This document shows positions 35,811 to 45,156 of a stretch of 64,000 nucleotides of DNA, piece after piece. Under the pieces are notes generated by a model that was given only the letters and a program-made list of their open reading frames with translations, did no database searches and had not been told where the DNA came from. The stretch comes from Flavobacterium limi (GTDB lineage: Bacteria; Bacteroidota; Bacteroidia; Flavobacteriales; Flavobacteriaceae), in contig NZ_JAADZV010000013.1 of assembly GCF_010645075.1 (NCBI RefSeq), positions 62,001 through 126,000 of the forward strand, given 5' to 3'. Made by a program: the position numbers and the translations under genes. Position 1 is the stretch's first letter. Each line of letters begins with the position of its first letter.

Positions 35811-38276
35811 TTAAAATTCTTTTTCGCCAAATTCACTGGCTGGAAGTTTGTTTTTACTGGTCAGTTTATTGAAATTATAGCTGAAATTCAGCAGCAGAAC
35901 ATTGGTTTCATAAATATAGTTGGTCGTTGTATAAAAGTCGCTTCCATAAGTGGTAATCCTCTGCTGGTTTGTTCCCATATTGCCTAAGCTGATGTTCTGC
36001 CATTGGAATCCTAAACTGCCTTTGCCGTCCAAAATGGTCCTTTTTAGTGACATGTTCGGAACCAAAAAGCGTGAGTCTTCTCCCTGGGCTGTAGGTTTTT
36101 CAGAAGTATAATTCACATTGGCAGTAATGCTCCAGTTCTTATCTAAGCTGAATGTGCAGTTGCTATTCAGCGAATACACCCAGTCCGAATTATCGACAGT
36201 TGATGCTTCGCCCAGAACATCCAAACGGCCATTTATTCTATAATTGTACATATTGGCGCCAAGATAGAGGGACACCCATTTCCATGGTTTAAGATTGGTT
36301 CCCATTTCAACACCATATAGTCTTGCCCTTTCTGCATTGGTATAGACCCTGTTCAAAATGGTGTCATTGTAAACGCTATTGACTCTTTGAACCGGGTTTT
36401 TAATGTTTTGATAATACAATGTTGCAAACAAAGTTCCTTTTTTGAAAGTGTGGTTTATTCCCAGTTCGGCCAAGTCGATAAATTGGGGCAGCAAATCAGG
36501 ATCTCCCTGTTCTAAAGTTTCGGAGTGCTCTCTTTCAGGTATTGGATTTAATTCGGAATTATTATTGCGCTGCACTCTTTTACTGTATCCCGCTTTTGCA
36601 TTCCAGGAATCATTGAAAGCGTATAACAAATTGGCCGATGGAAAAAGATTGCTGAAATTCAAACGATGAGGATTCACATCAGTAGACAGCACTACTTCCC
36701 TTTGCGCATATTCATAACGCAAACCGGCTATATAGCTTAGTTTTTCTGATTTTCCCGAATACTGCGAATAAACAGCATTGATATGATTGTTTGTTCTGGC
36801 GGTTCCTCTGAACCATGAATTGTCAACCGGCGGAACCGGTTCCGGATCCACAGTATAACCAAATGTTCCGTCCTGTTTGTCTTCTCTATATTGATAACCG
36901 CTTTCCAGTTTTCCCTCGCCAATAGCAACTGTGTAGTCTAATTTCAATCGATAGCCGTAAATAGGATTGGAATACGGATTGTTGATTTCCTGAAAAACAG
37001 TTTCTTTGGCAGGATAATCCATGTTTAAATTAACTGTATTCCCGTATAAATCGGCATGTTCATAGAGCGCGGAAACAGTTAGGGCGGATTTGTTGATAAA
37101 GGTATGCGTATAATCAAAATTAGCTAAAGTAAATTTTCCTTCTTTTGTCTGCACATTTGAGTTGAAGTACGTTAACTGGTTCAAAACAGCATTACTAATC
37201 AAGTCGGAAGTACTGTTTCTGTAGACAAGATCGGCTCGTCGGGACTGAAACTTCCTGCCTAAATAAAACCCAAAATTGAAGGAATTATTTTTATTGGCTG
37301 TATAAATCAATGCTGTTTTGGCAGAATAATTATATTTATCAAAGCTTCTCTCGCCATTAGAAGGAAATCTTGTAATGGTATTTGCATCAAAATCTTTGGT
37401 ATAGGCATCACCTTCCCGATAGCCATTATTGTCGTTTCTTTGATAATTGGCTGTAAGAGAAAGGTCTATTTTATTTTTTTTATAATTGGCCGTGATATCA
37501 CCGCCAAAACGCCGCGGTTTTTCTAAATTATCATAATCATCCGTACTGGGCAGTCCTCCCGTTAGATTTGCAGATATGGCAAAACTATCCGCACTGCCTT
37601 TAGTAGTCACAATATTGATGATGCCGCCTTTTCCATCGGGATCGTATTTTGCTGAAGGTGCAGTAATCAATTCAATGTTTTGAATTGTATTTGCCGGCAG
37701 CTGGCTCAGTATGGTTGCAGGATCCGTCAGCACAGGCTTGCCGTCGATAAGCACCATAAAACTATTAGAACCTCTAAAACTAATGCTGCCTTCTCCATTT
37801 ACCGTGACTGATGGCAGGTTTTTTATAACATCAACGGCCGAACCTCCTTTCGCGGTTTCGAACTGGCTCGCTTTGTATTGCTGTTTGTCAATTTTATTAT
37901 AGGATTTTGCTTTCCTGCCTCTCATCACGACTTCATTCAATTCCTGAGCGCCAGGTTTTAATCTGATGGCTCCAAGTTCTGTATTTTTGTTATCCTCGAC
38001 TTTAATATTTTCCAATATCTGCGATTCGTAGCCCACAAAGTAAATTTTGAGTTTGTAGCTGCCCGATTTAATGTTTTGGATAGAAAAATTTCCATTTTTA
38101 TTGGATACATCACCTTCAATTACCGAATTGTCAAGGGAACTTAGCAATGCAACGCTTGCATATTCTATAGGAACTGCATTTTGATCGTCTAAAATGGTGC
38201 CCTTTATGGAAGCTTTTTGTGCTGATATGGTTTGTATAAAAAATAATAAGAGAATGTTTAATAAGTATTGTTTCAT
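35811..38276 (-). CDS. Outer-membrane receptor with carboxypeptidase-like domain, plug and beta-barrel
   Basis: Started at 38276 (MKQYLLNILLLFFIQTISAQ), 12 codons inside the open frame, the protein is 821 residues with a signal peptide ending SAQ. Residues about 20-110 are a carboxypeptidase-regulatory-like domain (SIKGTILDDQNAVPIEYASV). Then comes a TonB plug (GGSAVDVIKNLPSVTVNGEG, FMVLIDGKPVL, IELITAPSAKYDPDGKGGIINIVT) and a large beta-barrel ending in SYNFNKL. This resembles the OMP_b-brl_3 type of receptor rather than SusC: there is no SusD neighbour and the length is shorter than SusC. The ligand is unknown; metal or small-molecule uptake are possibilities. Confidence 0.88.
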   Translation of the reverse strand: MKQYLLNILLLFFIQTISAQKASIKGTILDDQNAVPIEYASVALLSSLDNSVIEGDVSNKNGNFSIQNIKSGSYKLKIYFVGYESQILENIKVEDNKNTELGAIRLKPGAQELNEVVMRGRKAKSYNKIDKQQYKASQFETAKGGSAVDVIKNLPSVTVNGEGSISFRGSNSFMVLIDGKPVLTDPATILSQLPANTIQNIELITAPSAKYDPDGKGGIINIVTTKGSADSFAISANLTGGLPSTDDYDNLEKPRRFGGDITANYKKNKIDLSLTANYQRNDNNGYREGDAYTKDFDANTITRFPSNGERSFDKYNYSAKTALIYTANKNNSFNFGFYLGRKFQSRRADLVYRNSTSDLISNAVLNQLTYFNSNVQTKEGKFTLANFDYTHTFINKSALTVSALYEHADLYGNTVNLNMDYPAKETVFQEINNPYSNPIYGYRLKLDYTVAIGEGKLESGYQYREDKQDGTFGYTVDPEPVPPVDNSWFRGTARTNNHINAVYSQYSGKSEKLSYIAGLRYEYAQREVVLSTDVNPHRLNFSNLFPSANLLYAFNDSWNAKAGYSKRVQRNNNSELNPIPEREHSETLEQGDPDLLPQFIDLAELGINHTFKKGTLFATLYYQNIKNPVQRVNSVYNDTILNRVYTNAERARLYGVEMGTNLKPWKWVSLYLGANMYNYRINGRLDVLGEASTVDNSDWVYSLNSNCTFSLDKNWSITANVNYTSEKPTAQGEDSRFLVPNMSLKRTILDGKGSLGFQWQNISLGNMGTNQQRITTYGSDFYTTTNYIYETNVLLLNFSYNFNKLTSKNKLPASEFGEKEF

Positions 38277-38589
38277 TAGTTTATGATCTTTTTCCAATCG
38301 GTAAATTTGCAAACTATTTTTTAATAGTCAAAATAAAAGCCTATTTATTATATAGGATTAATATATTTTTGATATGAGAATAAATCCTAAAGTAATTTTG
38401 AATCTATCAGAAATTGGACTTGATGCATTTTCTGCACAAAAAAATTAAGGCGGCTATTAAATAAAATTTAGCTAACCATTTGAGTATGAAATTTTGGTCC
38501 AAAAAATTCAGGAAGACTTTTTAACCAAATAAATTATCATATTCCTAAAAAAGTTTCTAAAAATCAAATATTATTTTTAGCAACAATAA

Positions 38590-38678
38590 TTCATACAGCC
38601 AACGAAAGACAATTCTAGCTTAAGGATAACAATCTTTTCAAATCCTCAATAATATTTGTAGAATTGTACGTTAGCCCA
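38590..38678 (+). repeat. Divergent partial copy of the 119-bp repeat (B')
   Basis: TTCATACAGCCAACGAAAGA, CAATCTTTTCAAATCCTCAA and ATATTTGTAGAATTGTACGTTAG correspond to the middle of the repeat and to A' at 30810. Sequence left of it (CAGGAAGACTTTTTAACCAA) also resembles that left of A'. Confidence 0.45.
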
Positions 38679-38719
38679 CTGCCATTAACCAATTAAGTTT
38701 TTATATTTTTTGTATCGAT

Positions 38720-38838
38720 CCCCAACAGGACAACTAAATCAGATTCACTAAGACAATGAAAGACAGCCTCTACTTCCAGTATGACAATCTCTTCAAATCT
38801 TCCATAAAATGGTTTGTAATCTGTCCTTTACGGGTCAC
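38720..38838 (+). repeat. 119-bp dispersed hairpin repeat, copy B
   Basis: Runs from CCCCAACAGGAC to GTCCTTTACGGGTCAC. The inner stem has CAGATT on the left and AATCTG on the right where copies C and D have CAAATT and AATTTG, a covarying change. It borders the first copy of the duplicated unknown gene. Confidence 0.8.
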
Positions 38839-38841
38839 TTT

Positions 38842-38875
38842 AAAAACTCTAAATCAATGATTTAGAGTTTTTTTT
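38842..38875. terminator. Hairpin terminator overlapping the end of the first duplicated gene
   Basis: AAACTCTAAATCA-TGATTTAGAGTTT with flanking A- and T-runs. The gene's stop codon (38854-38856) lies inside the hairpin. It starts four bases after repeat B and could act in both directions. Confidence 0.75.
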
Positions 38876-39360
38876 GCTTCCATAATTTCCAAACAATATA
38901 TTTTACACCCGCCATAATGATATAGATATGACTCATCCATTCTTATTCTAAGTCTATTGAAATTTCGATCTGAATTTTTATAAATAAAATTTTCAAAATT
39001 TAAAATATAATCTCCGACCAAATCATCATAACTTAAAACCGTAAAATCTGGAAGATTTAATCGTTTTAAAAATTCAACTAAAGCTATATCTTCTAAATCA
39101 TCTAAATCATTACTTAATCCTTTATATTCTTCAAGAAAATCAGTTTTATCTTCATTGAAAATGTAATCTGTATCAATATAAAAATTAAACAATTCGTCAA
39201 GCGTCATACCCTCTTTACATATCTTTTGTAATTCTTCAACCGCATAGCGGATTTCATTTTTATATGGAATTATCAAATGCCCATTTTTGTAAAAATGTGG
39301 TATTTTATCATCAATTTCTAATTTTTCATCTGCATAAATAATAGTAATATATTGTCCCAT
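38854..39360 (-). CDS. Unknown acidic protein, first tandem copy
   Basis: The 168-residue protein starts MGQYITIIYADEKLEIDDKI and is acidic, with no signal peptide, membrane helix or recognised domain. It contains AVEELQKICKEGMTLDELFN, ADFLEEY-like acidic stretches (DKTDFLEEYKGLSNDLDDLE) and MDESYLYHYGGCKIYCLEIM. It is the same as the product of 39760-40272 except for the last residues: here it ends KKTLNH, because the A-run in the coding strand is one base shorter. Size, acidity and duplication next to repeats resemble the orphan immunity genes of interbacterial toxin systems, but this is a guess. Confidence 0.75.
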   Translation of the reverse strand: MGQYITIIYADEKLEIDDKIPHFYKNGHLIIPYKNEIRYAVEELQKICKEGMTLDELFNFYIDTDYIFNEDKTDFLEEYKGLSNDLDDLEDIALVEFLKRLNLPDFTVLSYDDLVGDYILNFENFIYKNSDRNFNRLRIRMDESYLYHYGGCKIYCLEIMEAKKTLNH

Positions 39361-39630
39361 TTTTTGATTAATTAAGTAAGCAATAAAACGAAAATACTAA
39401 TTTAAATTTGGATAGAGGATGTTTTTCGGCCTGATAACTTTTCTGCCACAAAAGCTAAGGTGAATTTTAACAAATATCAGCTATCTATACTTTTTACTGA
39501 AGCGTGGATCAAATTTTTTAGAACTGTGATTTTTTTTCAACAAAATCTAATTTTGATTTTTTTGGACTTAAAAATAAATTATCACTTTCTTTAAAATCAT
39601 TTGAGTAATTAAATAGATTTTTGCATCAAT

Positions 39631-39749
39631 CCCCAACAGTACATCTAAACCAAATTTACAAAGCCAAAGGAAGACAGACGCTAAATGTAGTAAGCCAATT
39701 TCTTCAAATCATCCAAAAATGATGTTGTAATTTGTCCTGACCCCGTCAC
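39631..39749 (+). repeat. 119-bp dispersed hairpin repeat, copy C
   Basis: Runs from CCCCAACAGTACATC to GTCCTGACCCCGTCAC. CAAATT(T)ACAA on the left pairs with TTGTAATTTG on the right with one bulged T. Copy C lies between the two duplicate genes and differs from D at one base. Confidence 0.85.
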
Positions 39750-39751
39750 TT

Positions 39752-39788
39752 TAAAAACTCTAAATCAACGATTTAGAGTTTTTTTTTG
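39752..39788. terminator. Hairpin terminator overlapping the end of the second duplicated gene
   Basis: Same hairpin as at 38842 (AACTCTAAATCA/CGATTTAGAGTT) with one more T in the run; starts three bases after repeat C. Confidence 0.75.
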
Positions 39789-40272
39789 CTTCCATAATTT
39801 CCAAACAATATATTTTACACCCGCCATAATGATATAGATATGACTCATCCATTCTTATTCTAAGTCTATTGAAATTTCGATCTGAATTTTTATAAATAAA
39901 ATTTTCAAAATTTAAAATATAATCTCCGACCAAATCATCATAACTTAAAACCGTAAAATCTGGAAGATTTAATCGTTTTAAAAATTCAACTAAAGCTATA
40001 TCTTCTAAATCATCTAAATCATTACTTAATCCTTTATATTCTTCAAGAAAATCAGTTTTATCTTCATTGAAAATGTAATCTGTATCAATATAAAAATTAA
40101 ACAATTCGTCAAGCGTCATACCCTCTTTACATATCTTTTGTAATTCTTCAACCGCATAGCGGATTTCATTTTTATATGGAATTATCAAATGCCCATTTTT
40201 GTAAAAATGTGGTATTTTATCATCAATTTCTAATTTTTCATCTGCATAAATAATAGTAATATATTGTCCCAT
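39760..40272 (-). CDS. Unknown acidic protein, second tandem copy
   Basis: The 170-residue product is identical to that of 38854-39360 through residue 163 and then ends KKNSKSLI instead of KKTLNH. A 9-base rather than 8-base homopolymer shifts the final codons into another frame. Upstream sequence, including the leader ATTAATCAAAAA-ATG, is the same in both copies, so both should be expressed alike. No domain is recognised. The near-identity of the non-coding parts shows the duplication is recent. The divergent C-termini show that the last few residues are not critical or that one copy is already drifting. Confidence 0.75.
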   Translation of the reverse strand: MGQYITIIYADEKLEIDDKIPHFYKNGHLIIPYKNEIRYAVEELQKICKEGMTLDELFNFYIDTDYIFNEDKTDFLEEYKGLSNDLDDLEDIALVEFLKRLNLPDFTVLSYDDLVGDYILNFENFIYKNSDRNFNRLRIRMDESYLYHYGGCKIYCLEIMEAKKNSKSLI

Positions 40273-40542
40273 TTTTTGATTAATTAAGTAAGCAATAAAA
40301 CGAAAATACTAATTTAAATTTGGATAGAGGATGTTTTTCGGCCTGATAACTTTTCTGCCACAAAAGCTAAGGTGAATTTTAACAAATATCAGCTATCTAT
40401 ACTTTTTACTGAAGCGTGGATCAAATTTTTTAGAACTGTGATTTTTTTTCAACAAAATCTAATTTTGATTTTTTTGGACTTAAAAATAAATTATCACTTT
40501 CTTTAAAATCATTTGAGTAATTAAATAGATTTTTGCATCAAT

Positions 40543-40661
40543 CCCCAACAGTACATCTAAACCAAATTTACAAAGCCAAAGGAAGACAGACGCTAGATGT
40601 AGTAAGCCAATTTCTTCAAATCATCCAAAAATGATGTTGTAATTTGTCCTGACCCCGTCAC
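40543..40661 (+). repeat. 119-bp dispersed hairpin repeat, copy D
   Basis: Identical to copy C except one base. After GTCAC the sequence becomes AACGCCAAATGGC, which resembles the sequence after copy A (AACAGCCAAATGGC) and E (AACTAGCAAATGG). D therefore keeps an original right flank, and the flank after B and C has been replaced by the duplicated unit. Confidence 0.85.
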
Positions 40662-40684
40662 AACGCCAAATGGCTTTTATTCAA

Positions 40685-40726
40685 TATAAAAAACTAAGGT
40701 GAATTTTAAAGATTATTCACCTTTCT
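40685..40726 (-). terminator. Intrinsic terminator of the GH2-GH28-GH115 operon
   Basis: AAGGTGAAT and ATTCACCTT (about 40696-40723) form a 9-bp stem. On the minus strand it is followed by AGTTTTTTATA. It lies about 60 bases after the GH2 stop. Confidence 0.75.
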
Positions 40727-40786
40727 AAAAAAGAAATTTTATTAAAACCTTCGTCTACAATTTCACTAGATAATTCCAGAGATACT

Positions 40787-43621
40787 TTATTTTGGTGTAC
40801 CAAAAAAGAAAAAAACAGTACGCTCTTTGGCTTCCCTGATATTATTCAAATCACTTGATGGCCCCAGCTCTTTAACCGCATTATTGCTAACGTTATTTTT
40901 AGAGCCGATAGGCGGAATAACATCCAGAAACGAAATATCTCCTGTAGGCAATATAGGTGTTTTTTTATCTCCATTTATTCCGTAAAAATTAAATAATCGT
41001 ACATACAAATCCTTATCTGGAGAAGCAATTGTAAATCTTCCCATTTGTGTGCTAAATTCCATCCACACAATATCTGCATAATAGCCCTTAAATTCAGGAT
41101 AAATCCAAGGTATACTGCCTGTATCGGTATTATTGTTCATGTTTTGATACACATTTGTGGTAACACCCTGCATGCGATTTTTCCAGACACGATCAGGCCC
41201 CTGTCCCAACCATTTTACACTGTTTACTAATCCTTGTGGATAATCAAAACTTATTCCCGTGAAAGGATAACTTCCGCTAAGCGTATATCTATAATTCATC
41301 TCCAACCATCCAGAAACATGCATTTTCCAGCGTACATAAGAAAGATCACCACTGTAATTAAATTCTACAATATAGTAATCTTGTTCTTTGAAATGCTTAA
41401 CTGATGCCACCGTTGCATTTCCACTCACCAAAACAGGACCATTTCCAAATGGCAAAGCCGGACTTTTGTCATTGGTCAATTTAGATATCATTCCTGTTTT
41501 GGTATCAAAACTCACAGCAATTTCTCCGCCCTTCACAGTCAGTACATTATTTTCTTCTTTAGCTGAAATATTACCTTTTTTAGATTCAGGTTCAATTAAC
41601 AGGGATGTTACTAAAGCTTTATGAGACTTTATTTTCCAGACCCAACGGTAAATTTCATTATTATCTGGATCATAAGCAGCAACTGCCAGCGCATCATTAT
41701 TCTTCCAGCCTTTTGGCAAACTTATCTGTAAATTTCCTTTTGCAGTCGGATCAATATCAGGCGATTTAATTGTACCACTTTGACTTACTTTATAACCAGG
41801 TTCTATATCATTGGGGCTGCGAAAATTTATAAGTTCATAACGGAAACTGCAATCCTTAAGATTTGTAAAATGATAACGACTTTCTACTGGAATTTCTCCT
41901 TTAAAATTATCAGGCAGTTCTTTCAATGTTATTTTAACGGGCGAATATATTTCCTTGATGGCATTATAACTGGCTTCTTTTTGACGATGCGGTCCAACGA
42001 CTCCGTCAGCGGCATTATTAGCATTTACATCAATCATATTATTGAAATCAGTACGCATAATTCCTTCGTCTGCAAAACTCCATATAAAACCGCCTCCGCC
42101 GAGCTTTCCATTCCACTGCAACTCCAAATAATCAGCCAATGCAGCAGCACCTCCGCCATCATGCATTGCATGTAAAAACTCAGTTGGCATGTGAATATTT
42201 CTACTGTTTTCACTCACTAATTCTTTGGTGCTCTCATAACCTTCATAATGATTGCAATCAATGCCGTTTATGGCATTACCCGGTTTATGATGCGCATGAA
42301 TTACAGTTCTGTTTGATAGATCGTATTTTCCAAAATCAGCATCAAAGTCGAAATTATGTCCGCCTTCGTTACCATTACTCCAAAAAATTATCGAAGGATG
42401 ATTGACATCCCTGACCACCATTTCTTTTACCAATGGTGTTCCGACTTTGGTACTGTAGGCTTTTTGCCAGCCTGCCAATTCATTTATCACATAAAGTCCA
42501 AGAGAATCGCAGACACGAAGGAAATTTTTATCCGGCGGATAATGCGAACAACGAACCGCATTCATATTCATTCCCTTTATCAATTTTACATCCAACAAAT
42601 CGGCTTCAGGATAAGTGGCGCGACCATACTCAGGCCACATCACATGGCGGTTGATACCTTTCATTTTTACTTTTTTGCCGTTGATATAAATTCCATCCAA
42701 TTTTCTTACTTCAATTGTTCTAAAACCAAATTTATCATTGGTAGTATAAATCGTTTCATTTCTTTTTTTGAGATGAACTCTTAGCTGATACAAATTTGGA
42801 GTTTCGGCATTCCATAACAGTGGTTTTTGCACTCTAGTTTTTACGGCAACAACAGAATCCTTGCCTGTTTTTGTAACAGTAGTTTCAACTGTTTTGCCTT
42901 TAGCGTCAATTATTTCGGTCACTATTTCGGCATCAGAAACAGCTTTATTCAGATGCACATTCATATTGAAATTCCCATCTGCTTTTGCATCGACAGCAGT
43001 CCATGAAATATGCTCTTTTGGAACAGCTTCCAAATAAACCGGTCTGTAAATACCTCCAAAAATCCAATAATCTGCCAAACGTTCCGCTCCATTGACCGAA
43101 TTGTCTGCCGACATTTTACTGACCGTCACTTCTAATAAATTAGTACCTCCAATTTGTATTTTGTCACTAATATTATATTTAAAACGATAAAAAGCGCCTT
43201 GATGAACTGATCCTGCAGATTTTCCGTTAATCTTGACATCTGAATCTGTCATTGCACCTTCAAAAACGATATATACCTCTTTTTGATTCCAATTGGCAGG
43301 CACTTCAAATTTTAATTTATACAAACCTTTTTCATCGGCAAACTGAAAATTTTTCCCATAATTCACATTATCACGTCCAAAATTATAATTGCCGTAACCT
43401 TGCTGCTCCCAATTTGACGGTACTTGAATAGTCGTCCATTTTTCGCTGTTTCGGCCAGCTGTACAATAAAAATCCCAAGTTTTGGTATGCATCACATCAG
43501 TTCCAGAAAGGTAAAGAATTTCCTTTTGGACGTTGGATTGCCCAAATGAAGTTAAAAAAATCAGCAATAATAGCGTGAGACTAAAATTTTTGAAAGTAAA
43601 AAAAAAGTTCATTGGTTTCAA
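40787..43621 (-). CDS. Secreted glycoside hydrolase family 2 (beta-galactosidase-like)
   Basis: The 944-residue protein has a signal peptide (FSLTLLLLIFLTSFG-QS). It then has a GH2 sugar-binding domain with IQVPSNWEQQGYGNYNF and YKLKFEVPANWNQKEVYIVFEGAMTDSDV, an Ig-like domain, and the TIM barrel. The barrel has KGINRHVMWPEYGRA, NMNAVRCSHYPPDKNFLRVCDSLGLYVINE and the acid/base region HPSIIFWSNGNEGGHNF. The nucleophile Glu is probably in HMPTEFLHAMHDGGGA. A beta-sandwich follows (GPVLVSGNATVASVKHF). The position of the signal implies periplasmic or surface location. It is the last gene of the GH115-GH28-GH2 operon, so it likely removes galactose or a related sugar from a pectin or glucuronoxylan fragment. 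Confidence 0.9.
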   Translation of the reverse strand: MKPMNFFFTFKNFSLTLLLLIFLTSFGQSNVQKEILYLSGTDVMHTKTWDFYCTAGRNSEKWTTIQVPSNWEQQGYGNYNFGRDNVNYGKNFQFADEKGLYKLKFEVPANWNQKEVYIVFEGAMTDSDVKINGKSAGSVHQGAFYRFKYNISDKIQIGGTNLLEVTVSKMSADNSVNGAERLADYWIFGGIYRPVYLEAVPKEHISWTAVDAKADGNFNMNVHLNKAVSDAEIVTEIIDAKGKTVETTVTKTGKDSVVAVKTRVQKPLLWNAETPNLYQLRVHLKKRNETIYTTNDKFGFRTIEVRKLDGIYINGKKVKMKGINRHVMWPEYGRATYPEADLLDVKLIKGMNMNAVRCSHYPPDKNFLRVCDSLGLYVINELAGWQKAYSTKVGTPLVKEMVVRDVNHPSIIFWSNGNEGGHNFDFDADFGKYDLSNRTVIHAHHKPGNAINGIDCNHYEGYESTKELVSENSRNIHMPTEFLHAMHDGGGAAALADYLELQWNGKLGGGGFIWSFADEGIMRTDFNNMIDVNANNAADGVVGPHRQKEASYNAIKEIYSPVKITLKELPDNFKGEIPVESRYHFTNLKDCSFRYELINFRSPNDIEPGYKVSQSGTIKSPDIDPTAKGNLQISLPKGWKNNDALAVAAYDPDNNEIYRWVWKIKSHKALVTSLLIEPESKKGNISAKEENNVLTVKGGEIAVSFDTKTGMISKLTNDKSPALPFGNGPVLVSGNATVASVKHFKEQDYYIVEFNYSGDLSYVRWKMHVSGWLEMNYRYTLSGSYPFTGISFDYPQGLVNSVKWLGQGPDRVWKNRMQGVTTNVYQNMNNNTDTGSIPWIYPEFKGYYADIVWMEFSTQMGRFTIASPDKDLYVRLFNFYGINGDKKTPILPTGDISFLDVIPPIGSKNNVSNNAVKELGPSSDLNNIREAKERTVFFFFGTPK

Positions 43622-43669
43622 ATAAATAGTTAGTTACATTTTTTTAAACACTTAAAGTTACGCCGCAAA

Positions 43670-45103
43670 TCACTTTTCCTGGTTATTGTCGTATTTGAAA
43701 AGTTCTCCGTTAATGACTACATTTTCCAATTGCATGTTTTTCACATTCTCAATTTTTAATGGAGTTTTAATGCCATTCCATTTACAGTTCACTACTTTGA
43801 GGTTTTCAATAGGAGACTCTTTGTAAGCTTTGACCCAGATAGCATATTCACCACCTTTTTCAACATTGAGATTTTCTACCCATATGTTACGAATGGTTGG
43901 CATAAAATTCCCTGGGTTTTCATAAAACATATTAAAATGAATAGCCGATTCACCAAAACTTCCCACAGTTATGTCTTTGAGGAAGATATTTTCAATCGTT
44001 CCGCCCCGAGAAGATGAGGTTTTAACACGTAGGACGCGGTCAAGATTTTTACTGTCCATTTTGCATTTGACAGCATAGATATTTCTGGCGCCGCCGGCAA
44101 TTTCACTTCCGATTACAATTCCACCATGACCATCTTTCATGGTACAACCTTCGATGATATGATTTTCGGCCCCTCTTTTATTGTTTCTTCCATCCTCATC
44201 GCGACCTGATTTTATAGCAATACAGTCATCTCCGGTATCAAAATAACAGTCTTTGATCCATACATTTTTGCAGGCGTCAGGATCACAACCATCCGTATTT
44301 GGCCCGTGTGCTTCTATATGAACTTTCTCTATAATAACGTTTTCGCACATCACCGGACTGATAAACCACATTGGAGAATCGATCATTTTCACTCCCGAAA
44401 TCAAAAGATTCTGGCAGTGGTAAGGCTGAATCATATAAGGTCTTAAATAGTAGCCGTCGCCAAAAATTCTTTTTCGAGGATTTATCTTTCCTTTCATCAT
44501 TACATGAAGGCTTTCTCTTGCTTTAAACTGATTTCCCACTCCTTCTTTCCAACCGTGGTTTTTACTTCCTTTCCATGGCCACCAATACATATTATTGGCA
44601 TTTCCGTTTAAAGTTCCTTTACCCGTTACTGCAATATTTTTTTCATTGTAAGCATAAATCTGAGGTGAATAGTTCATACAGTCCATTCCTTCCCAACGCG
44701 TTAGTACCAGTGGATAATCTTTAGTATCGCGTGAAAAAGTAATGGTTGCGTCCTCACTAAGATAAAGATTGACATTGCTTTTTAGATAAATTGGTCCGGT
44801 GAGGAAGTTTCCTGCCGGAACGACTACCTTACCGCCACCGCCAGCGTTGCAGGCCTCAATAGCATTTTTGAAGCTTTCGGTGTTCTTGGTTGTTCCGTCT
44901 CCTTTGGCACCATAACTCGTGACGAGATATTCTCTATTTTTGAATGCAGGCGCAATAATGGCTTTTTTTATTTGTGCTATTTCTTCTAACGCTTCCTCTG
45001 AAGATAACCAGAATCTAGCTTCTGATTTTTGGCCAAAAGCCATAAAAACGGAAAAACAGCAAGTTATAAAAGTAATTTTCATTACATTTTTTTTTAGTTT
45101 CAT
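43670..45103 (-). CDS. Secreted glycoside hydrolase family 28 (polygalacturonase-like)
   Basis: I start this at 45103 (MKLKKNVMKITFITCCFSVF), 15 codons inside the open frame, which puts the signal peptide (ending FMAFG-Q) at the N-terminus. The 477-residue protein is a parallel beta-helix with all GH28 signatures: YGAKGDGTTKNTESFKNAIE near the start, NTDGCDPDACKNV, FDTGDDCIAIKSG with the catalytic Asp pair, GHGGIVIGSE and RVLRVKTSSSRGG. It hydrolyses galacturonosyl linkages in pectin or rhamnogalacturonan oligomers. It is nine bases from the GH115 gene end at the operon level, and belongs to the same transcript. Confidence 0.92.
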   Translation of the reverse strand: MKLKKNVMKITFITCCFSVFMAFGQKSEARFWLSSEEALEEIAQIKKAIIAPAFKNREYLVTSYGAKGDGTTKNTESFKNAIEACNAGGGGKVVVPAGNFLTGPIYLKSNVNLYLSEDATITFSRDTKDYPLVLTRWEGMDCMNYSPQIYAYNEKNIAVTGKGTLNGNANNMYWWPWKGSKNHGWKEGVGNQFKARESLHVMMKGKINPRKRIFGDGYYLRPYMIQPYHCQNLLISGVKMIDSPMWFISPVMCENVIIEKVHIEAHGPNTDGCDPDACKNVWIKDCYFDTGDDCIAIKSGRDEDGRNNKRGAENHIIEGCTMKDGHGGIVIGSEIAGGARNIYAVKCKMDSKNLDRVLRVKTSSSRGGTIENIFLKDITVGSFGESAIHFNMFYENPGNFMPTIRNIWVENLNVEKGGEYAIWVKAYKESPIENLKVVNCKWNGIKTPLKIENVKNMQLENVVINGELFKYDNNQEK

Positions 45104-45156
45104 CCTGTAACTTTTTCTAAGTTTTATATTATTTTTATTAAATTCCAAATCATTAA

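Larger units (their letters stand above)
38834..40661 (+). repeat. Tandem duplication of a 911/912-bp gene-plus-repeat unit
   Basis: Units 38834-39744 and 39745-40656, closed by a final GTCAC, are nearly identical. I see three differences: AATGATT/AACGATT, 8 versus 9 T in a run, and CTAAATG/CTAGATG. Each unit holds one minus-strand gene, its upstream region and one repeat. The junctions fall exactly on the GTCAC at the edge of the repeat, and repeat D equals C rather than a B/C hybrid. Confidence 0.9.

Noticed and set aside
30936..40661. Calling the 119-bp repeats canonical integron attC sites
   Set aside because: The paired RYYYAAC/GTTRRRY boxes are not present, the repeats precede rather than follow the genes in gene orientation, and no integrase gene is in the window. 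I keep only the resemblance as a hypothesis.
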